A program made the translations under genes and the position numbers. Positions 17,244 to 25,753 of a stretch of 64,000 nt of DNA are shown here, one piece after another; the first letter of the stretch is position 1; each line of letters starts with the position of its first letter. Origin of the DNA: SLRI01 sp942491185 (GTDB lineage: Bacteria; Pseudomonadota; Alphaproteobacteria; Geminicoccales; Geminicoccaceae); assembly GCA_942491185.1 (NCBI GenBank), contig CALOAB010000018.1:248001-312000 (forward strand). The letters run 5' to 3'. Under the pieces are notes generated by a model, which was given only the letters and a program-made list of their open reading frames with translations, did no database searches and was not told the DNA's origin.

Positions 17244-18571
17244 TGGCTCAGATCCGCCGAGCGGAAGAAGGCCTGAATGTAGGCCGCGACATCGCGCTGC
17301 GCATAGTTGCCGCAATGCCCTCCCGTCGGATAGATCGCCGATTTCTCGCCGGGGAACACTCGCTCGAGAAACTCGTGATTTTCGGCAGTCAAGATCAAGT
17401 CGTCGGCGGTCGTCAAGAGTCCGATATTGCTCGCCTGCAGCAAGAATGGCTCGATCGCATGTAGATCTGCATCGGCAACCATCTGCTCGGGCGTCAGCCC
17501 AGGGACGGCCGCCTCGAAGAAAGGCGTGTAAATCTTCTCAAAATAATCGGTGAACGTGAATTGTATCGAACGCTCGTAAAACTCCTCCATCGAGGATGTC
17601 GTTGTCAGTCGCTCGCCACGCGGGACGATCACCCCGGTTTGCGCCAGCACATCGCTCGTAAATGTCAAGTTGGCCGAGGAAAGACGAAAAGCGATACCGA
17701 TCAGCTTTTCTATGTCTGCGGCGCTAAGCTCGAAATAAGCGTAGAGGCGATAGATGAAGTCGCCGGAAAAATCTATCGGCTCTCCGCTCGAATAAAGGCG
17801 GCCGAACTCCTGCAGGAGGACGCTTTGGAACTCTCGCGCGGCCTCGCGCTGCGCGGTGGTGTTCGTCGGCAGCATCGCGTCCACGAGACCAATCGAGGTG
17901 AACAGCGACACGGCAGGGTTAAGGAGCAGCACCCGCTGGAAATTGAAGGCTTGCTCGCGCGAATCGAGCTCGGCCACGAAAGCCGAGTAGGTGCCGCCGA
18001 GCGAGTATCCGGTCAGATGAAACTCGGTCACCTCGATCCGGTCCTCGACCCGGGCATAGGCGGCCTTCATCGCCCGATAAAGATCGACGGCGTCGTCGCG
18101 CAAGCGTCCCGGAACGCCGGTCGTGGATGCATTTACAGCGAAATTGGGGAACGTCGGGTTGGGCAGGCCAATGACGTGAAAGCCGGCCGCGTAAAGGATT
18201 CTCGCCAGCTCTTGGTTCTTGTCGGCGTTGAACCCGCCACCCGTTCCGGCGATGACGAACACCAAGGGTGCCGGGCCCGGTTGCTGGACGAGACCGAACC
18301 CCATGCCTTGCCGCTCGAAGAAGAAGACAGGTGGAACCGGCCGATCGACCAGCCCCGTCACCTCGAACACATGGGTGTTCCGGAAGCGCTCCAGCTCCGG
18401 CAAGGGCATGGCGTTGGCCGTCGGCGTCCCGACCACCGTCGCAACCAGAGGGTCGACGAACGGGTAATCGTAGGCGCCGAGCCTTTCGGCCTGGGCGGTT
18501 GGCGGTTGGCACAGCAATGCGCCCAAAAACAGTCCGAAGACAGACACCAAGGCTCGTACGCGCATCGCCAT
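17240..18571 (-). CDS. Secreted alpha/beta hydrolase, first gene of the mlaA operon
   Basis: A signal peptide (VRALVSVFGLFLGALLCQPP then TAQA) predicts export. The nucleophile elbow is TGYSLGGTYSAF, an oxyanion region is PLVFVIAGTGGGFN, and a C-terminal catalytic His is likely in YPTGGHCGNYAQ. The remaining parts (about 440 residues) contain long insertions, including a helical cap. The substrate is unknown; because it is coupled to an outer-membrane phospholipid lipoprotein, a phospholipase, lysophospholipase or esterase acting in the periplasm is a reasonable guess, but only a guess. Start chosen at 18571 so the signal peptide begins MAMRVRALV; an in-frame ATG 20 codons earlier would give an overlong leader. 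Confidence 0.8.
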   Translation of the reverse strand: MAMRVRALVSVFGLFLGALLCQPPTAQAERLGAYDYPFVDPLVATVVGTPTANAMPLPELERFRNTHVFEVTGLVDRPVPPVFFFERQGMGFGLVQQPGPAPLVFVIAGTGGGFNADKNQELARILYAAGFHVIGLPNPTFPNFAVNASTTGVPGRLRDDAVDLYRAMKAAYARVEDRIEVTEFHLTGYSLGGTYSAFVAELDSREQAFNFQRVLLLNPAVSLFTSIGLVDAMLPTNTTAQREAAREFQSVLLQEFGRLYSSGEPIDFSGDFIYRLYAYFELSAADIEKLIGIAFRLSSANLTFTSDVLAQTGVIVPRGERLTTTSSMEEFYERSIQFTFTDYFEKIYTPFFEAAVPGLTPEQMVADADLHAIEPFLLQASNIGLLTTADDLILTAENHEFLERVFPGEKSAIYPTGGHCGNYAQRDVAAYIQAFFRSADLSQ

Positions 18572-18692
18572 CACCAAACAAAGCAAAGCTGGATGTCGCG
18601 CATGCGAAACGCGACTTGCGGGGTTATGCATTGGCGATTAACAAAACGCAACGATCAGCGCCTGCCATCGAGGGGCGCTATCGTGACGCTGA

Positions 18693-18766
18693 GGCCCGGT
18701 GGCAGAGTGGTGATGCAGAGGACTGCAAATCCTTGCACGTCGGTTCGATTCCGGCCCGGGCCTCCA
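18693..18766 (+). tRNA. tRNA-Cys (GCA)
   Basis: The acceptor GGCCCGG pairs perfectly with CCGGGCC, followed by discriminator T and encoded CCA. The D arm is TGGCAGAGTGGTGATGCA. The anticodon stem AGGA/TCCT encloses CTGCAAA, giving GCA (Cys), and the T loop is GTTCGATTC. It is followed by a tRNA-Asn gene 52 bases on. Confidence 0.95.
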
Positions 18767-18818
18767 CCTCTTTAGTCCTTGGCACTCTGCAGCGCTGTTG
18801 GTATAGAGCCGCGCGTGT

Positions 18819-18894
18819 TCCCCGGTAGCTCAGTTGGTAGAGCAAGCGGCTGTTAACCGCTGGGTCGCTGGTTCGAGTCCGGCCCGGGGAGCCA
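18819..18894 (+). tRNA. tRNA-Asn (GTT)
   Basis: The acceptor TCCCCGG pairs with CCGGGGA, followed by G and encoded CCA. The D arm is TAGCTCAGTTGGTAGAGC, the anticodon stem GCGG/CCGC encloses CTGTTAA (anticodon GTT, Asn), and the T loop is GTTCGAGTC. It converges on the dehydrogenase gene that ends 21 bases later. Confidence 0.96.
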
Positions 18895-18914
18895 ACTCAC
18901 TCTCGCCCCTGCCC

Positions 18915-19802
18915 TCATTTGCCGACCTCGCCGAGCGCCTTAAGCGTTCGAAAAATGGCGGTCGTCCAATCGTCCCGACCGTACCCCTTGGCCTGTGCCA
19001 CCTGGTAGACTTGGCGGCTGATAGCGCCAGTGGCGAGCGGCACCTTGAGCGCCGCCGCGAGATCGACCGCAAGCCCCAGATCCTTCGTGGCGAGATCGAG
19101 CATGAAGGCCGGCGATGGCTCGTCCAGCATTGCTTTTTGCGGCCACGTCGTCGTGATGTGGCCGCGGCCGGCCGGCGTGTGCGAGAGCACCTCGGCCATG
19201 GTCTCGAGCTCGAGTCCGGCCTTGAGTCCCATGGCAAGGCCTTCGGCGGTGGCGAGGTTGACCACGGCCGAGATGTAGTTGTTGACGAGCTTCATGGTCG
19301 CACCGCTGCCCAAGGGCCCGCACACCGTCACCTGCTCCCCCATCGCCATGAGCAAGGGCCGCACCGTCTCGATATCGTCAGGCGCGCCGCCGACCATGAA
19401 GGTCGAGGTTCCGGCAACCGCATGCGCCGAGGTGCGGCCGACCGGCGCGTCGACCATGCCGATCCCCTGGCCTGCCAGCCGCTCGCCGATGCGCTTGGTT
19501 TCCGTCGGCAGGATCGTGCTCATGTCGACAACCACGGCCCCCTCGCCAATGCCTTGCGCGATGCCATCCGGCCCGAAGCATGCTGCCTCGACGATGGTGC
19601 CAACGGGCAGCATGGTGAAGACCACTTCGACGCCGGTCGCCGCATCAGCCGGGCTGGTGGTCGCCGCAGCACCTTTGGCGGCGGCTGCCGCCATCGCCTC
19701 CGCCGACAGGTCGTAAACCCTAAGCGCGTGCCCCGCCTTGATGAGGTTGGCGCTCATGGCGCCGCCCATCTGCCCGAGCCCGACAAACCCGATCTTCGTC
19801 AT
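18915..19802 (-). CDS. 3-hydroxyisobutyrate dehydrogenase-family NAD(P)-dependent oxidoreductase
   Basis: The first 15 residues are the classic dinucleotide-binding start KIGFVGLGQMGGAMS. Next come the family segments VVFTMLPVGTIVEAA, VVVDMSTILPTETKRI, and the substrate-loop MVDAPVGRTSAHAVAGTSTF. The catalytic Lys lies in GSGATMKLVNNYISA. Length is 295 residues, typical. Family members oxidise 3-hydroxyisobutyrate, tartronate semialdehyde, or sulfolactaldehyde among others; the neighbours do not settle which. The ATG at 19802 has a GGGGAGG ribosome-binding site. It is a single gene, convergent with tRNA-Asn and divergent from the sirtuin gene. Confidence 0.88.
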   Translation of the reverse strand: MTKIGFVGLGQMGGAMSANLIKAGHALRVYDLSAEAMAAAAAKGAAATTSPADAATGVEVVFTMLPVGTIVEAACFGPDGIAQGIGEGAVVVDMSTILPTETKRIGERLAGQGIGMVDAPVGRTSAHAVAGTSTFMVGGAPDDIETVRPLLMAMGEQVTVCGPLGSGATMKLVNNYISAVVNLATAEGLAMGLKAGLELETMAEVLSHTPAGRGHITTTWPQKAMLDEPSPAFMLDLATKDLGLAVDLAAALKVPLATGAISRQVYQVAQAKGYGRDDWTTAIFRTLKALGEVGK

Positions 19803-19968
19803 CCCTGGCCTCCCCTGTTCTTCGTGCTGTTGGTGCCGGTTGATCGGCCAAGCCGGACCGGCGGTCAACCGATGGTGCCGAGCCGCACCAGGGCAGCATG
19901 CTCGGGGCCTTGCCGCAAGCACGCCAATCGTGCTCAACCAGCCACATGCAACCCGAAGGAGCTGGCCC

Positions 19969-20694
19969 TTGCCCCTGCCGTCCTCAGGCTCGATCGTCGT
20001 CCTGACCGGTGCTGGAATCTCCGCCGAGTCCGGTCTCTCCACCTTCCGCGGCGCCATGGGCTTGTGGGAGGGTCATCGCGTCGAGGACGTCGCCACGCCG
20101 GAGGCCTTCGTCAGAGATCCGGTGCTGGTGCACCGCTTCTACAACCAGCGCCGCCGCCAGCTGCACGATCCCGCCATCAAGCCCAATGCGGCGCATAAGG
20201 CGCTCGGTCGCCTCGAAGCGGAATGGCCGGGCGAGGTATTGATCGTCACGCAAAACGTCGACGATCTCCACGAGCGCGGCGGCAGCCACGACGTCGTCCA
20301 CATGCACGGCCAGATCCGCCGCGTCCGCTGCACCAGCTGCGCCGACGAGCGCCTCTGGTTGCATGACCTCGACGTGGCGACGGTCTGCCCGGCCTGCGGC
20401 GCCACTGGCCGGATGCGTCCAGCCATCGTCTGGTTCGGCGAGATGCCGCTCGAGCTCGACCGCATCACGGCAGCGCTGCAGGCCTGCAATCTGTTCGTCG
20501 CCATCGGCACCTCTGGGCACGTCTATCCGGCCGCCGGCTTCGTCGAGCTGGTGCGCGACGCTGATCGGGCGCACACCATCGAGGTCAATATCGAGCCCTC
20601 GGCCGTCGGCTCGGCCTTCGCCGAGTGCCGGACCGGGCCCGCCGGCACGATCGTGCCGAAGCTCGTCGACGAGCTGCTCGAGACGTTGCGGTGA
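19969..20694 (+). CDS. cobB: NAD-dependent protein deacylase, sirtuin (CobB) family
   Basis: The NAD-binding motif is VVLTGAGISAESGLSTFRG and the core is VTQNVDDLHERGG, with the catalytic His in VVHMHGQIRR. Zinc ligands are CTSC and CPAC. RPAIVWFGEMP and GTSGHVYPAAG finish the fold. The helix VHRFYNQRRRQL has Tyr and Arg three residues apart, the pair that in SIRT5 and E. coli CobB favours succinyl- or other acidic acyl-lysine. The start is inferred as a TTG at 19969, placed 7 bases after an AAGGAG ribosome-binding site; no ATG is available at the correct position. The protein is 241 residues. Its stop overlaps the start of the M20 gene. Confidence 0.92.
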   Translation: MPLPSSGSIVVLTGAGISAESGLSTFRGAMGLWEGHRVEDVATPEAFVRDPVLVHRFYNQRRRQLHDPAIKPNAAHKALGRLEAEWPGEVLIVTQNVDDLHERGGSHDVVHMHGQIRRVRCTSCADERLWLHDLDVATVCPACGATGRMRPAIVWFGEMPLELDRITAALQACNLFVAIGTSGHVYPAAGFVELVRDADRAHTIEVNIEPSAVGSAFAECRTGPAGTIVPKLVDELLETLR

Positions 20695-21803
20695 GCGAGA
20701 CCCTGGAGCTCACGAGGGCGCTGATCCGCGAGGTGACGGTCAACCCGCCGGGCGACGAAGCCCGCTGCATCACCCCCCTCGCTGCCCGCCTCGAACAGGC
20801 CGGCTTTCATTGCCGGAGCGTCGATCTGGCGCCGGGTCGGCCCAATCTGGTGGCGCGTCTGGAGGGAGCAGAAGTGGGCGCGCCGGCGATCGCGTTTACG
20901 GGCCATCTCGACACGGTGCCCCTGGGCGAGGCTGACTGGACTCGCGATCCGTTCGCGGCCGACATCGAAGGCGACAGGCTCTATGGTCGAGGCGCCAGCG
21001 ACATGAAGAGCGGCGTGGCGGCGATCGTGGCGGCTGCCTGTCGTTATGCTGCCGAAGGGGCGAAGCGCCCGGTCGAGGTTGTCCTCACCTCATCGGAGGA
21101 AATCGGCCTGCAGGGTGCGCGGCTACTGAGTGAGACTCCCGGCAGCCTGGGGCCAGCGTCGGCTCTGGTAGTGGCCGAACCGACCAACAACCGCCCGGCG
21201 TTCGGCAATCGTGGCATTCTTTGGCTCGACGTGCGGTTCGACGGCAAGACCGCGCACGCGTCGGAGCCCCATTTGGGCGTCAACGCGCTCCTGCTCGCCT
21301 GCGCCGCAGCGGAGCGGCTCGCCGCCTACGACTTCGACGGCGTCGAGCATCCAGCGCTCGGCCGACCGACCTTGAACGTCGCGGTGATGCACGCCGGCGC
21401 CAACCACAACTCCGTGCCCGACCGGGCGACGCTCGGCCTCGATCTGCGCCTGCTGCCCGATGCCGATATCACGGCCGTCATTGGCACGATCAGCGATCTG
21501 GCGGGTAAGCAGGCCAGCGTGAGCGAGGTGCTGCGCTGTCCCGGCTTGTGGACCGACCCGAGCGACCCGTGGCTCCACCGAGCGATCGAGACGACAGCCG
21601 CGATCACTGGGGCAAACGCGGTGATGGGCGCCGTTCCCTTCAACACCGACGGCTCGTTTCTCGCACCAGCCTATGGTGAGATACCGACACTGATCCTCGG
21701 CCCCGGCGACCCGACCCAGGCACACAAAACAGATGAATGGTGCAGCATCACCAAGATCGACGAGGCGACCGCCATTTATCTGGCGCTCATGCGCCAGCTC
21801 TGA
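20691..21803 (+). CDS. M20-family metallopeptidase, succinyl-diaminopimelate desuccinylase/acetylornithine deacetylase-like
   Basis: The M20 metal-site motifs are all present: FTGHLDTVPLG (first His-Asp pair), GRGASDMKSGVAA (bridging Asp), LTSSEEIGLQG (catalytic and metal Glu), VAEPTNN, and the last His ligand in PTQAHKTDEW. The dimerisation domain starts near GILWLDVRFDGKTAHAS. The 370-residue protein belongs to the ArgE/DapE branch, which remove acyl groups from amino acids. dapE proper cannot be claimed from context, because no lysine-pathway gene is adjacent. The GTG start at 20691 overlaps the sirtuin stop (GTGA), so the two genes are translationally coupled. Confidence 0.88.
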   Translation: MSETLELTRALIREVTVNPPGDEARCITPLAARLEQAGFHCRSVDLAPGRPNLVARLEGAEVGAPAIAFTGHLDTVPLGEADWTRDPFAADIEGDRLYGRGASDMKSGVAAIVAAACRYAAEGAKRPVEVVLTSSEEIGLQGARLLSETPGSLGPASALVVAEPTNNRPAFGNRGILWLDVRFDGKTAHASEPHLGVNALLLACAAAERLAAYDFDGVEHPALGRPTLNVAVMHAGANHNSVPDRATLGLDLRLLPDADITAVIGTISDLAGKQASVSEVLRCPGLWTDPSDPWLHRAIETTAAITGANAVMGAVPFNTDGSFLAPAYGEIPTLILGPGDPTQAHKTDEWCSITKIDEATAIYLALMRQL

Positions 21804-21822
21804 AGCGGGCTTGGAGCCCTAC

Positions 21823-22134
21823 TCAGTGCCCCGAAGCGGCGTGGCTCTTGGCAAAGGCCGCCTGCTGCTCGGCCGTTGCCTCGGTCTGGTGCTGCGCTTT
21901 CCAGGCCTCATACGGCATGCCGTAGACGATCTCCCGCGCGTCGTCGTAGCTCATCTCGATGCCCTTGGCCTCGGCGGCCGCCTTGTACCATTTGGACAGG
22001 CAGTTCCGGCAAAACCCGGCAAGATTCATGACGTCGATATTCTGCACATCGGGACGATCGCGGAAATGCTGCACCAGCCGCCGAAACGCTGCCGCCTCCA
22101 GCTCGGTTCGGGTCTGCTCGTCGATCTTGTCCAT
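21823..22134 (-). CDS. DUF1244 family protein
   Basis: This 103-residue protein matches DUF1244, a small mainly helical family of Proteobacteria. The diagnostic segment is VMNLAGFCRNCLSKWYKAAA, with the paired cysteines, and it continues EAKGIEMSYDDAREIVYGMP. The N-terminus is ELEAAAFRRLVQHFRDRPDV. The role is unknown. A GAGGTGG ribosome-binding site sits before the ATG at 22134. The gene converges with the M20 gene 19 bases away and lies 62 bases after the YbdK-type ligase on the same strand. Confidence 0.88.
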   Translation of the reverse strand: MDKIDEQTRTELEAAAFRRLVQHFRDRPDVQNIDVMNLAGFCRNCLSKWYKAAAEAKGIEMSYDDAREIVYGMPYEAWKAQHQTEATAEQQAAFAKSHAASGH

Positions 22135-22196
22135 CGCCACCACCTCGAGTTTCCAGCCAACTGTTCAATTGGACATGGCGATGAACCGACCAAAGC

Positions 22197-23339
22197 TCAA
22201 GCCGGCACACCCTCCATCGAGGCGTCGATCAGCCAGTCGATCACCTTGCGGCGCGCTTCGACCGGCTCGGCGCCAGTGGCGAGGGCCGCCTGATAGACCT
22301 TGATCTGGTGGTCGGCGCTGGTTCCATCCTTGACGATGTCGCGGGCGCGCTCGAGCTCCGGGCGACAGCCCAACTCTTCCGCTGAATCCTTCAGGAGATC
22401 GATCAGCTCGTCCATCAGCTCGGCGAACGGCACCAGCTGCCGACGGCCATAGTCGGCGAGCGTGCCGCCAACGCCGAAGCGCTGCGCCCGCCACTTGTTC
22501 TCCTCCAGGAGCACCAGGCGGTAGCGCCGCCAGGTCTGGTTCTGGCTGCGCAGCCGGTAGAGAAACAAGAGAAGCGACTGGTAGATGGCGGCGATCGTCA
22601 TCGCATCCTCGAGCCGGGTGCAGAGGTCGCAAACCCGCATCTCCAGTGTCGGGTGCTTGACCGAAGGCCGGATGTCCCACCAGATCTTGGTCGGATCATC
22701 ACAGATGCCGATCTCGGCCATCTCGGTCAGGAGGCGCTGCCAGTCGGCGTAGCCGTCGAACGATTCGGGAATGCCTGAGCGCGGCAGATCACCGAAGATC
22801 GTCGGGCGAAATGCCTTGAGGCCGGTGTCTTGCCCCTCCCAGAACGGCGATGACGTGCTCAGTGCCAGAAGGTGCGGAAGGAAGTAGGTCACCTGGTTCA
22901 TCAGGTCGATTCGCAGCTCATCGTCATCAATGCCGGCGTGGATGTGCATGCCACAAACAATGAGGCGTCGTGCCAGGGCCTGGAAATCCTCAGTCAAGAT
23001 GCGATAGCGATCGAGATCGACGCTCTTTTGCGCGCGCCAGCTGGCGGAGGGATGGGTCGAGACGGCAAGCAGTGCGAGGTCGAATTCGGCAGCGCAGTCG
23101 GAGATCGTCCGGCGCAAGCCGGCAAGTTCGCGCCGGAGACTGGACACATCGCGGCAGACAGAGGTGCCGATCTCAACCTGCGCTTGCAGGAGCTCGTGGG
23201 TCACTTGCGGTCCGAGCGCCTCCTGGCAGGCAGCCATGAACCCGGCTGGCGGGCTGATGGCCAACTCGCCTGTTGCCCGATCGACGATGAGATACTCTTC
23301 CTCTACCCCAAGGGAGAGATGTGGCCTGCGTGGCGCCAT
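22197..23339 (-). CDS. YbdK-type carboxylate-amine ligase (glutamate-cysteine ligase family 2)
   Basis: The start LSLGVEEEYLIVD is the family signature with acidic metal ligands. GMHIHAGIDDDELRIDLMNQ and IWWDIRPSVKHPTLEMRVCD are other hallmark segments of the GCS2/YbdK fold. The C-terminal part (LLEENKWRAQRFGVGG) also fits. Such proteins join a carboxylate to an amine using ATP; E. coli YbdK makes gamma-glutamylcysteine weakly, and the natural product of most members is unknown. Length is 380 residues. It overlaps the next upstream gene (N-formylglutamate amidohydrolase) by 37 bases, suggesting an operon that works on glutamate-like compounds. Confidence 0.88.
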   Translation of the reverse strand: MAPRRPHLSLGVEEEYLIVDRATGELAISPPAGFMAACQEALGPQVTHELLQAQVEIGTSVCRDVSSLRRELAGLRRTISDCAAEFDLALLAVSTHPSASWRAQKSVDLDRYRILTEDFQALARRLIVCGMHIHAGIDDDELRIDLMNQVTYFLPHLLALSTSSPFWEGQDTGLKAFRPTIFGDLPRSGIPESFDGYADWQRLLTEMAEIGICDDPTKIWWDIRPSVKHPTLEMRVCDLCTRLEDAMTIAAIYQSLLLFLYRLRSQNQTWRRYRLVLLEENKWRAQRFGVGGTLADYGRRQLVPFAELMDELIDLLKDSAEELGCRPELERARDIVKDGTSADHQIKVYQAALATGAEPVEARRKVIDWLIDASMEGVPA

Positions 23340-24178
23340 GCTCGGAGCCCCCCTGTTGTTGGCAGATTGTCACCGTCGAACAAGCTGTAGAGACCCGGAT
23401 CCTCGAGCGGCGGCATGAGGCAGTCGGCCAGGATCCGGGTGTAGCGTTCGACCCCGTCGGCTTCCGCGATCTCGTCCTGGCGGATTTCGAACATGATATG
23501 CGGCAGGCGCGTGCGTTGTGCGTGAAAGGTGATCGTGAAGCCGAACTCGCGCTGCCCCGAATAGGGCTGGTTGTCACCGACGACGAGATCGCCCCGCTCG
23601 TGCAGCGCCGTCAGCACCGGGCCGGCGAGACGGCGATCGCCACGCCAGAGCACGCCGATCTGCCATGGCCGGTCCTCGCCGTTGAGATGCGACGTGTAGC
23701 TGTGCACGGCGACGATCACCGGAATCCGGCCCTGGCCACGAAAGCGCGCGATCTGCCGAGCCACCGCCTTGTGATAGGGCAGGAAGTAGTCGCAAATGCG
23801 CTGATCCGCTGCTGCCTCAGAGAGATGCTGATTGCCGGGAATGACGCAGCCGTCGCTGATCGGCGGGATCGAGGTGTAGCTCCGCGGCCGCCGGTTGACG
23901 TCGATGACCAGCCTGGAGACATGATTGAAGATCGCCGTGCCGCGAAGCCGGCTGGCCAAGCGGCGTGTCACGGCAGCCGCACCGACGTCCCAGCCGATAT
24001 GCCGGACGAGATTGGCATGGGAGACACCAAGCTCGCCAACCGCTTCGGGAACACGGTGCCCGGCGTGATCGCAAAGCAGCAGCACCGGTCGATCGCCCGC
24101 CTCGAGCACCTCGACTGCGCGCGGGCATGCCGTATCATGCACGCCAGCCCAGGCATTTTCACTCTTGTCCTCGTTCAT
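23303..24178 (-). CDS. N-formylglutamate amidohydrolase family protein
   Basis: The FGase fold is shown by LLLCDHAGHRVPEAVG, the Arg/Asp segment VSRLVIDVNRRP, the metal/catalytic-type motif VIVAVHSYTS, and the C-terminal FEIRQDEIAEADG. Length is about 291 residues. In histidine degradation the HutG2-type enzyme converts N-formylglutamate to glutamate and formate, but this subgroup (often found without hut genes) may act on another N-acyl amino acid. The ATG at 24178 was chosen (MNEDKSENAW) because the upstream extension has no ribosome-binding site and no homology. The overlap with the YbdK-type gene points to a joint pathway. Confidence 0.86.
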   Translation of the reverse strand: MNEDKSENAWAGVHDTACPRAVEVLEAGDRPVLLLCDHAGHRVPEAVGELGVSHANLVRHIGWDVGAAAVTRRLASRLRGTAIFNHVSRLVIDVNRRPRSYTSIPPISDGCVIPGNQHLSEAAADQRICDYFLPYHKAVARQIARFRGQGRIPVIVAVHSYTSHLNGEDRPWQIGVLWRGDRRLAGPVLTALHERGDLVVGDNQPYSGQREFGFTITFHAQRTRLPHIMFEIRQDEIAEADGVERYTRILADCLMPPLEDPGLYSLFDGDNLPTTGGLRAWRHAGHISPLG

Positions 24179-24269
24179 GGATGTCCTGTAGCGCGCTCCT
24201 TCACGCGACGCCAAGCCATTGCCGTTGCCGGATTTCGTCAAATCACGCGGCGGTCCGCCGCACCAGCCC

Positions 24270-25568
24270 ATGATCGGAGACCGAGACGTGCCGGCACGGC
24301 AGCAGCGCGCCTGGCTGATCTGGGCGATCGCCGCAGGCTTCTACAGCTACGGTTTCTTTCACCGGGTAGCACCATCGGTCATCGTCGACGAGCTGATGCG
24401 CAGCTTTGCGCTGGATGCGACACTGCTCGGCACGCTTTCCGCCGCCTACTTCTATACCTATGCCGCGCTCCAGGTGCCTTTGGGTGTGCTGCTCGACCGC
24501 TTTGGGCCGCGTCGCATTCTCATGGCGGGCGCTCTCGCCGCAGCTGGCGGCGGGACGCTTTTTGCCATGGCGGACAGCATCGGCATGGCAATTCTGGCTC
24601 GAGCGCTCATCGGAGCGGGTGTTGCGGTCGGCTATATCGGCACGCTGAAGCTGGTGAGCGCCTGGTTTCCATTGCAGCGATTCGGCCTCCTCGCCGGCCT
24701 GACGCTCGCTTTCGGAACCATCGGCGCCATCGGCGCGCAGCTGCCGCTGGCGCTCCTGGTCGACGCTTTCGGCTGGCGCGCGAGCCTTCTGGGTGTCGGC
24801 ATCTTCGGACTCGTTCTGGTGGCGCTCATCTGGGCTCTGGTCAGCGATGCGCCTTCTACTGCAGCCGCCCCTCCGGCCACCGAGAGCAGGACCGCAGAAC
24901 CGGCGCGAAGCGAGCCGCCCGCCCGCTTGCTGGCCATTCTCAGCCGTCCTGAAACCTGGTTCCTGGTCGTCATCACCGGCCTCACTGGCGCGCCCATCCT
25001 TACCTTCGCCGGGCTTTGGGGCGTGCCCTACTTCGTGCAGGCGCATGGCCTCGAGCGAACGACAGCCGCCGCTCTCACCTCGCTGATGCTCGTCGCCTGG
25101 GCCATCGGGGGACCAGTCCTGGGCGCACTCGCCGGCCGGGTCCGCAGCCCTGCCCGGCTGGTGCTGATCGCCGGCACGCTCAATGGTCTGCTCTGGCTGC
25201 CGTTCGTGCTTTATCCAAGCCTGCCACTCGCTGTGGCACTGCCACTCATCGTGGCACTGGGGCTGGGCGGCGGTGCGATGATCATCGCTTTCGCTGTCGT
25301 TCGCAGCATCTTCGGATCGGCTGCCGCCGGCCGCGCGCTCGGCATCGTCAACAGCGCCGTCTTGCTGTTCGGCGCCGGCATGCAGACGGCCTTCGGTGCT
25401 GTCCTCGACTTCAACTGGGCCGGTGCCAGCGTTGCCGGCAACCGGGTCTATGATCCAGCGGCCTATGCCCTGGCCTTCATCCTCTTTGCAGCGGCCGCCG
25501 GCCTGGTGGCCCTGGCAGCCGTTGGCCTGTTGCGGCTGGAGGCCAAGAAGGGCGCAACAGCCGCGTGA
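24270..25568 (+). CDS. Major facilitator superfamily transporter
   Basis: Twelve hydrophobic segments can be traced in 432 residues, with a central cytoplasmic loop (SDAPSTAAAPPATESRTAEP). The motif A region between helices 2 and 3 is GVLLDRFGPRRILMAGAL, the standard MFS gate. Sequence style (FYSYGFFHRVAPSVIVDELM) resembles the glycerol-3-phosphate/hexuronate-like branch, but the substrate is unknown. The ATG at 24270 is used; an in-frame ATG 17 codons upstream adds a non-hydrophobic leader. It is divergent from the N-formylglutamate amidohydrolase gene, sharing a 91-base intergenic region. Confidence 0.86.
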   Translation: MIGDRDVPARQQRAWLIWAIAAGFYSYGFFHRVAPSVIVDELMRSFALDATLLGTLSAAYFYTYAALQVPLGVLLDRFGPRRILMAGALAAAGGGTLFAMADSIGMAILARALIGAGVAVGYIGTLKLVSAWFPLQRFGLLAGLTLAFGTIGAIGAQLPLALLVDAFGWRASLLGVGIFGLVLVALIWALVSDAPSTAAAPPATESRTAEPARSEPPARLLAILSRPETWFLVVITGLTGAPILTFAGLWGVPYFVQAHGLERTTAAALTSLMLVAWAIGGPVLGALAGRVRSPARLVLIAGTLNGLLWLPFVLYPSLPLAVALPLIVALGLGGGAMIIAFAVVRSIFGSAAAGRALGIVNSAVLLFGAGMQTAFGAVLDFNWAGASVAGNRVYDPAAYALAFILFAAAAGLVALAAVGLLRLEAKKGATAA

Positions 25569-25753
25569 GGGTAGTGTCCACATGTGGCTGGATTTTAATG
25601 AATTCTTCAATATGTCGTGGTAAGAGATCGCCTAACGGTTGGGCTTGATCGGGCTGGCCGGAGCGGCGATCGGTGCCCCGGCATTCGATCGATCGACACT
25701 CTCTCGTGGCCAGGGGTCGGCCGTACGGCTCCCATCGACAGACGGCAGGACGC

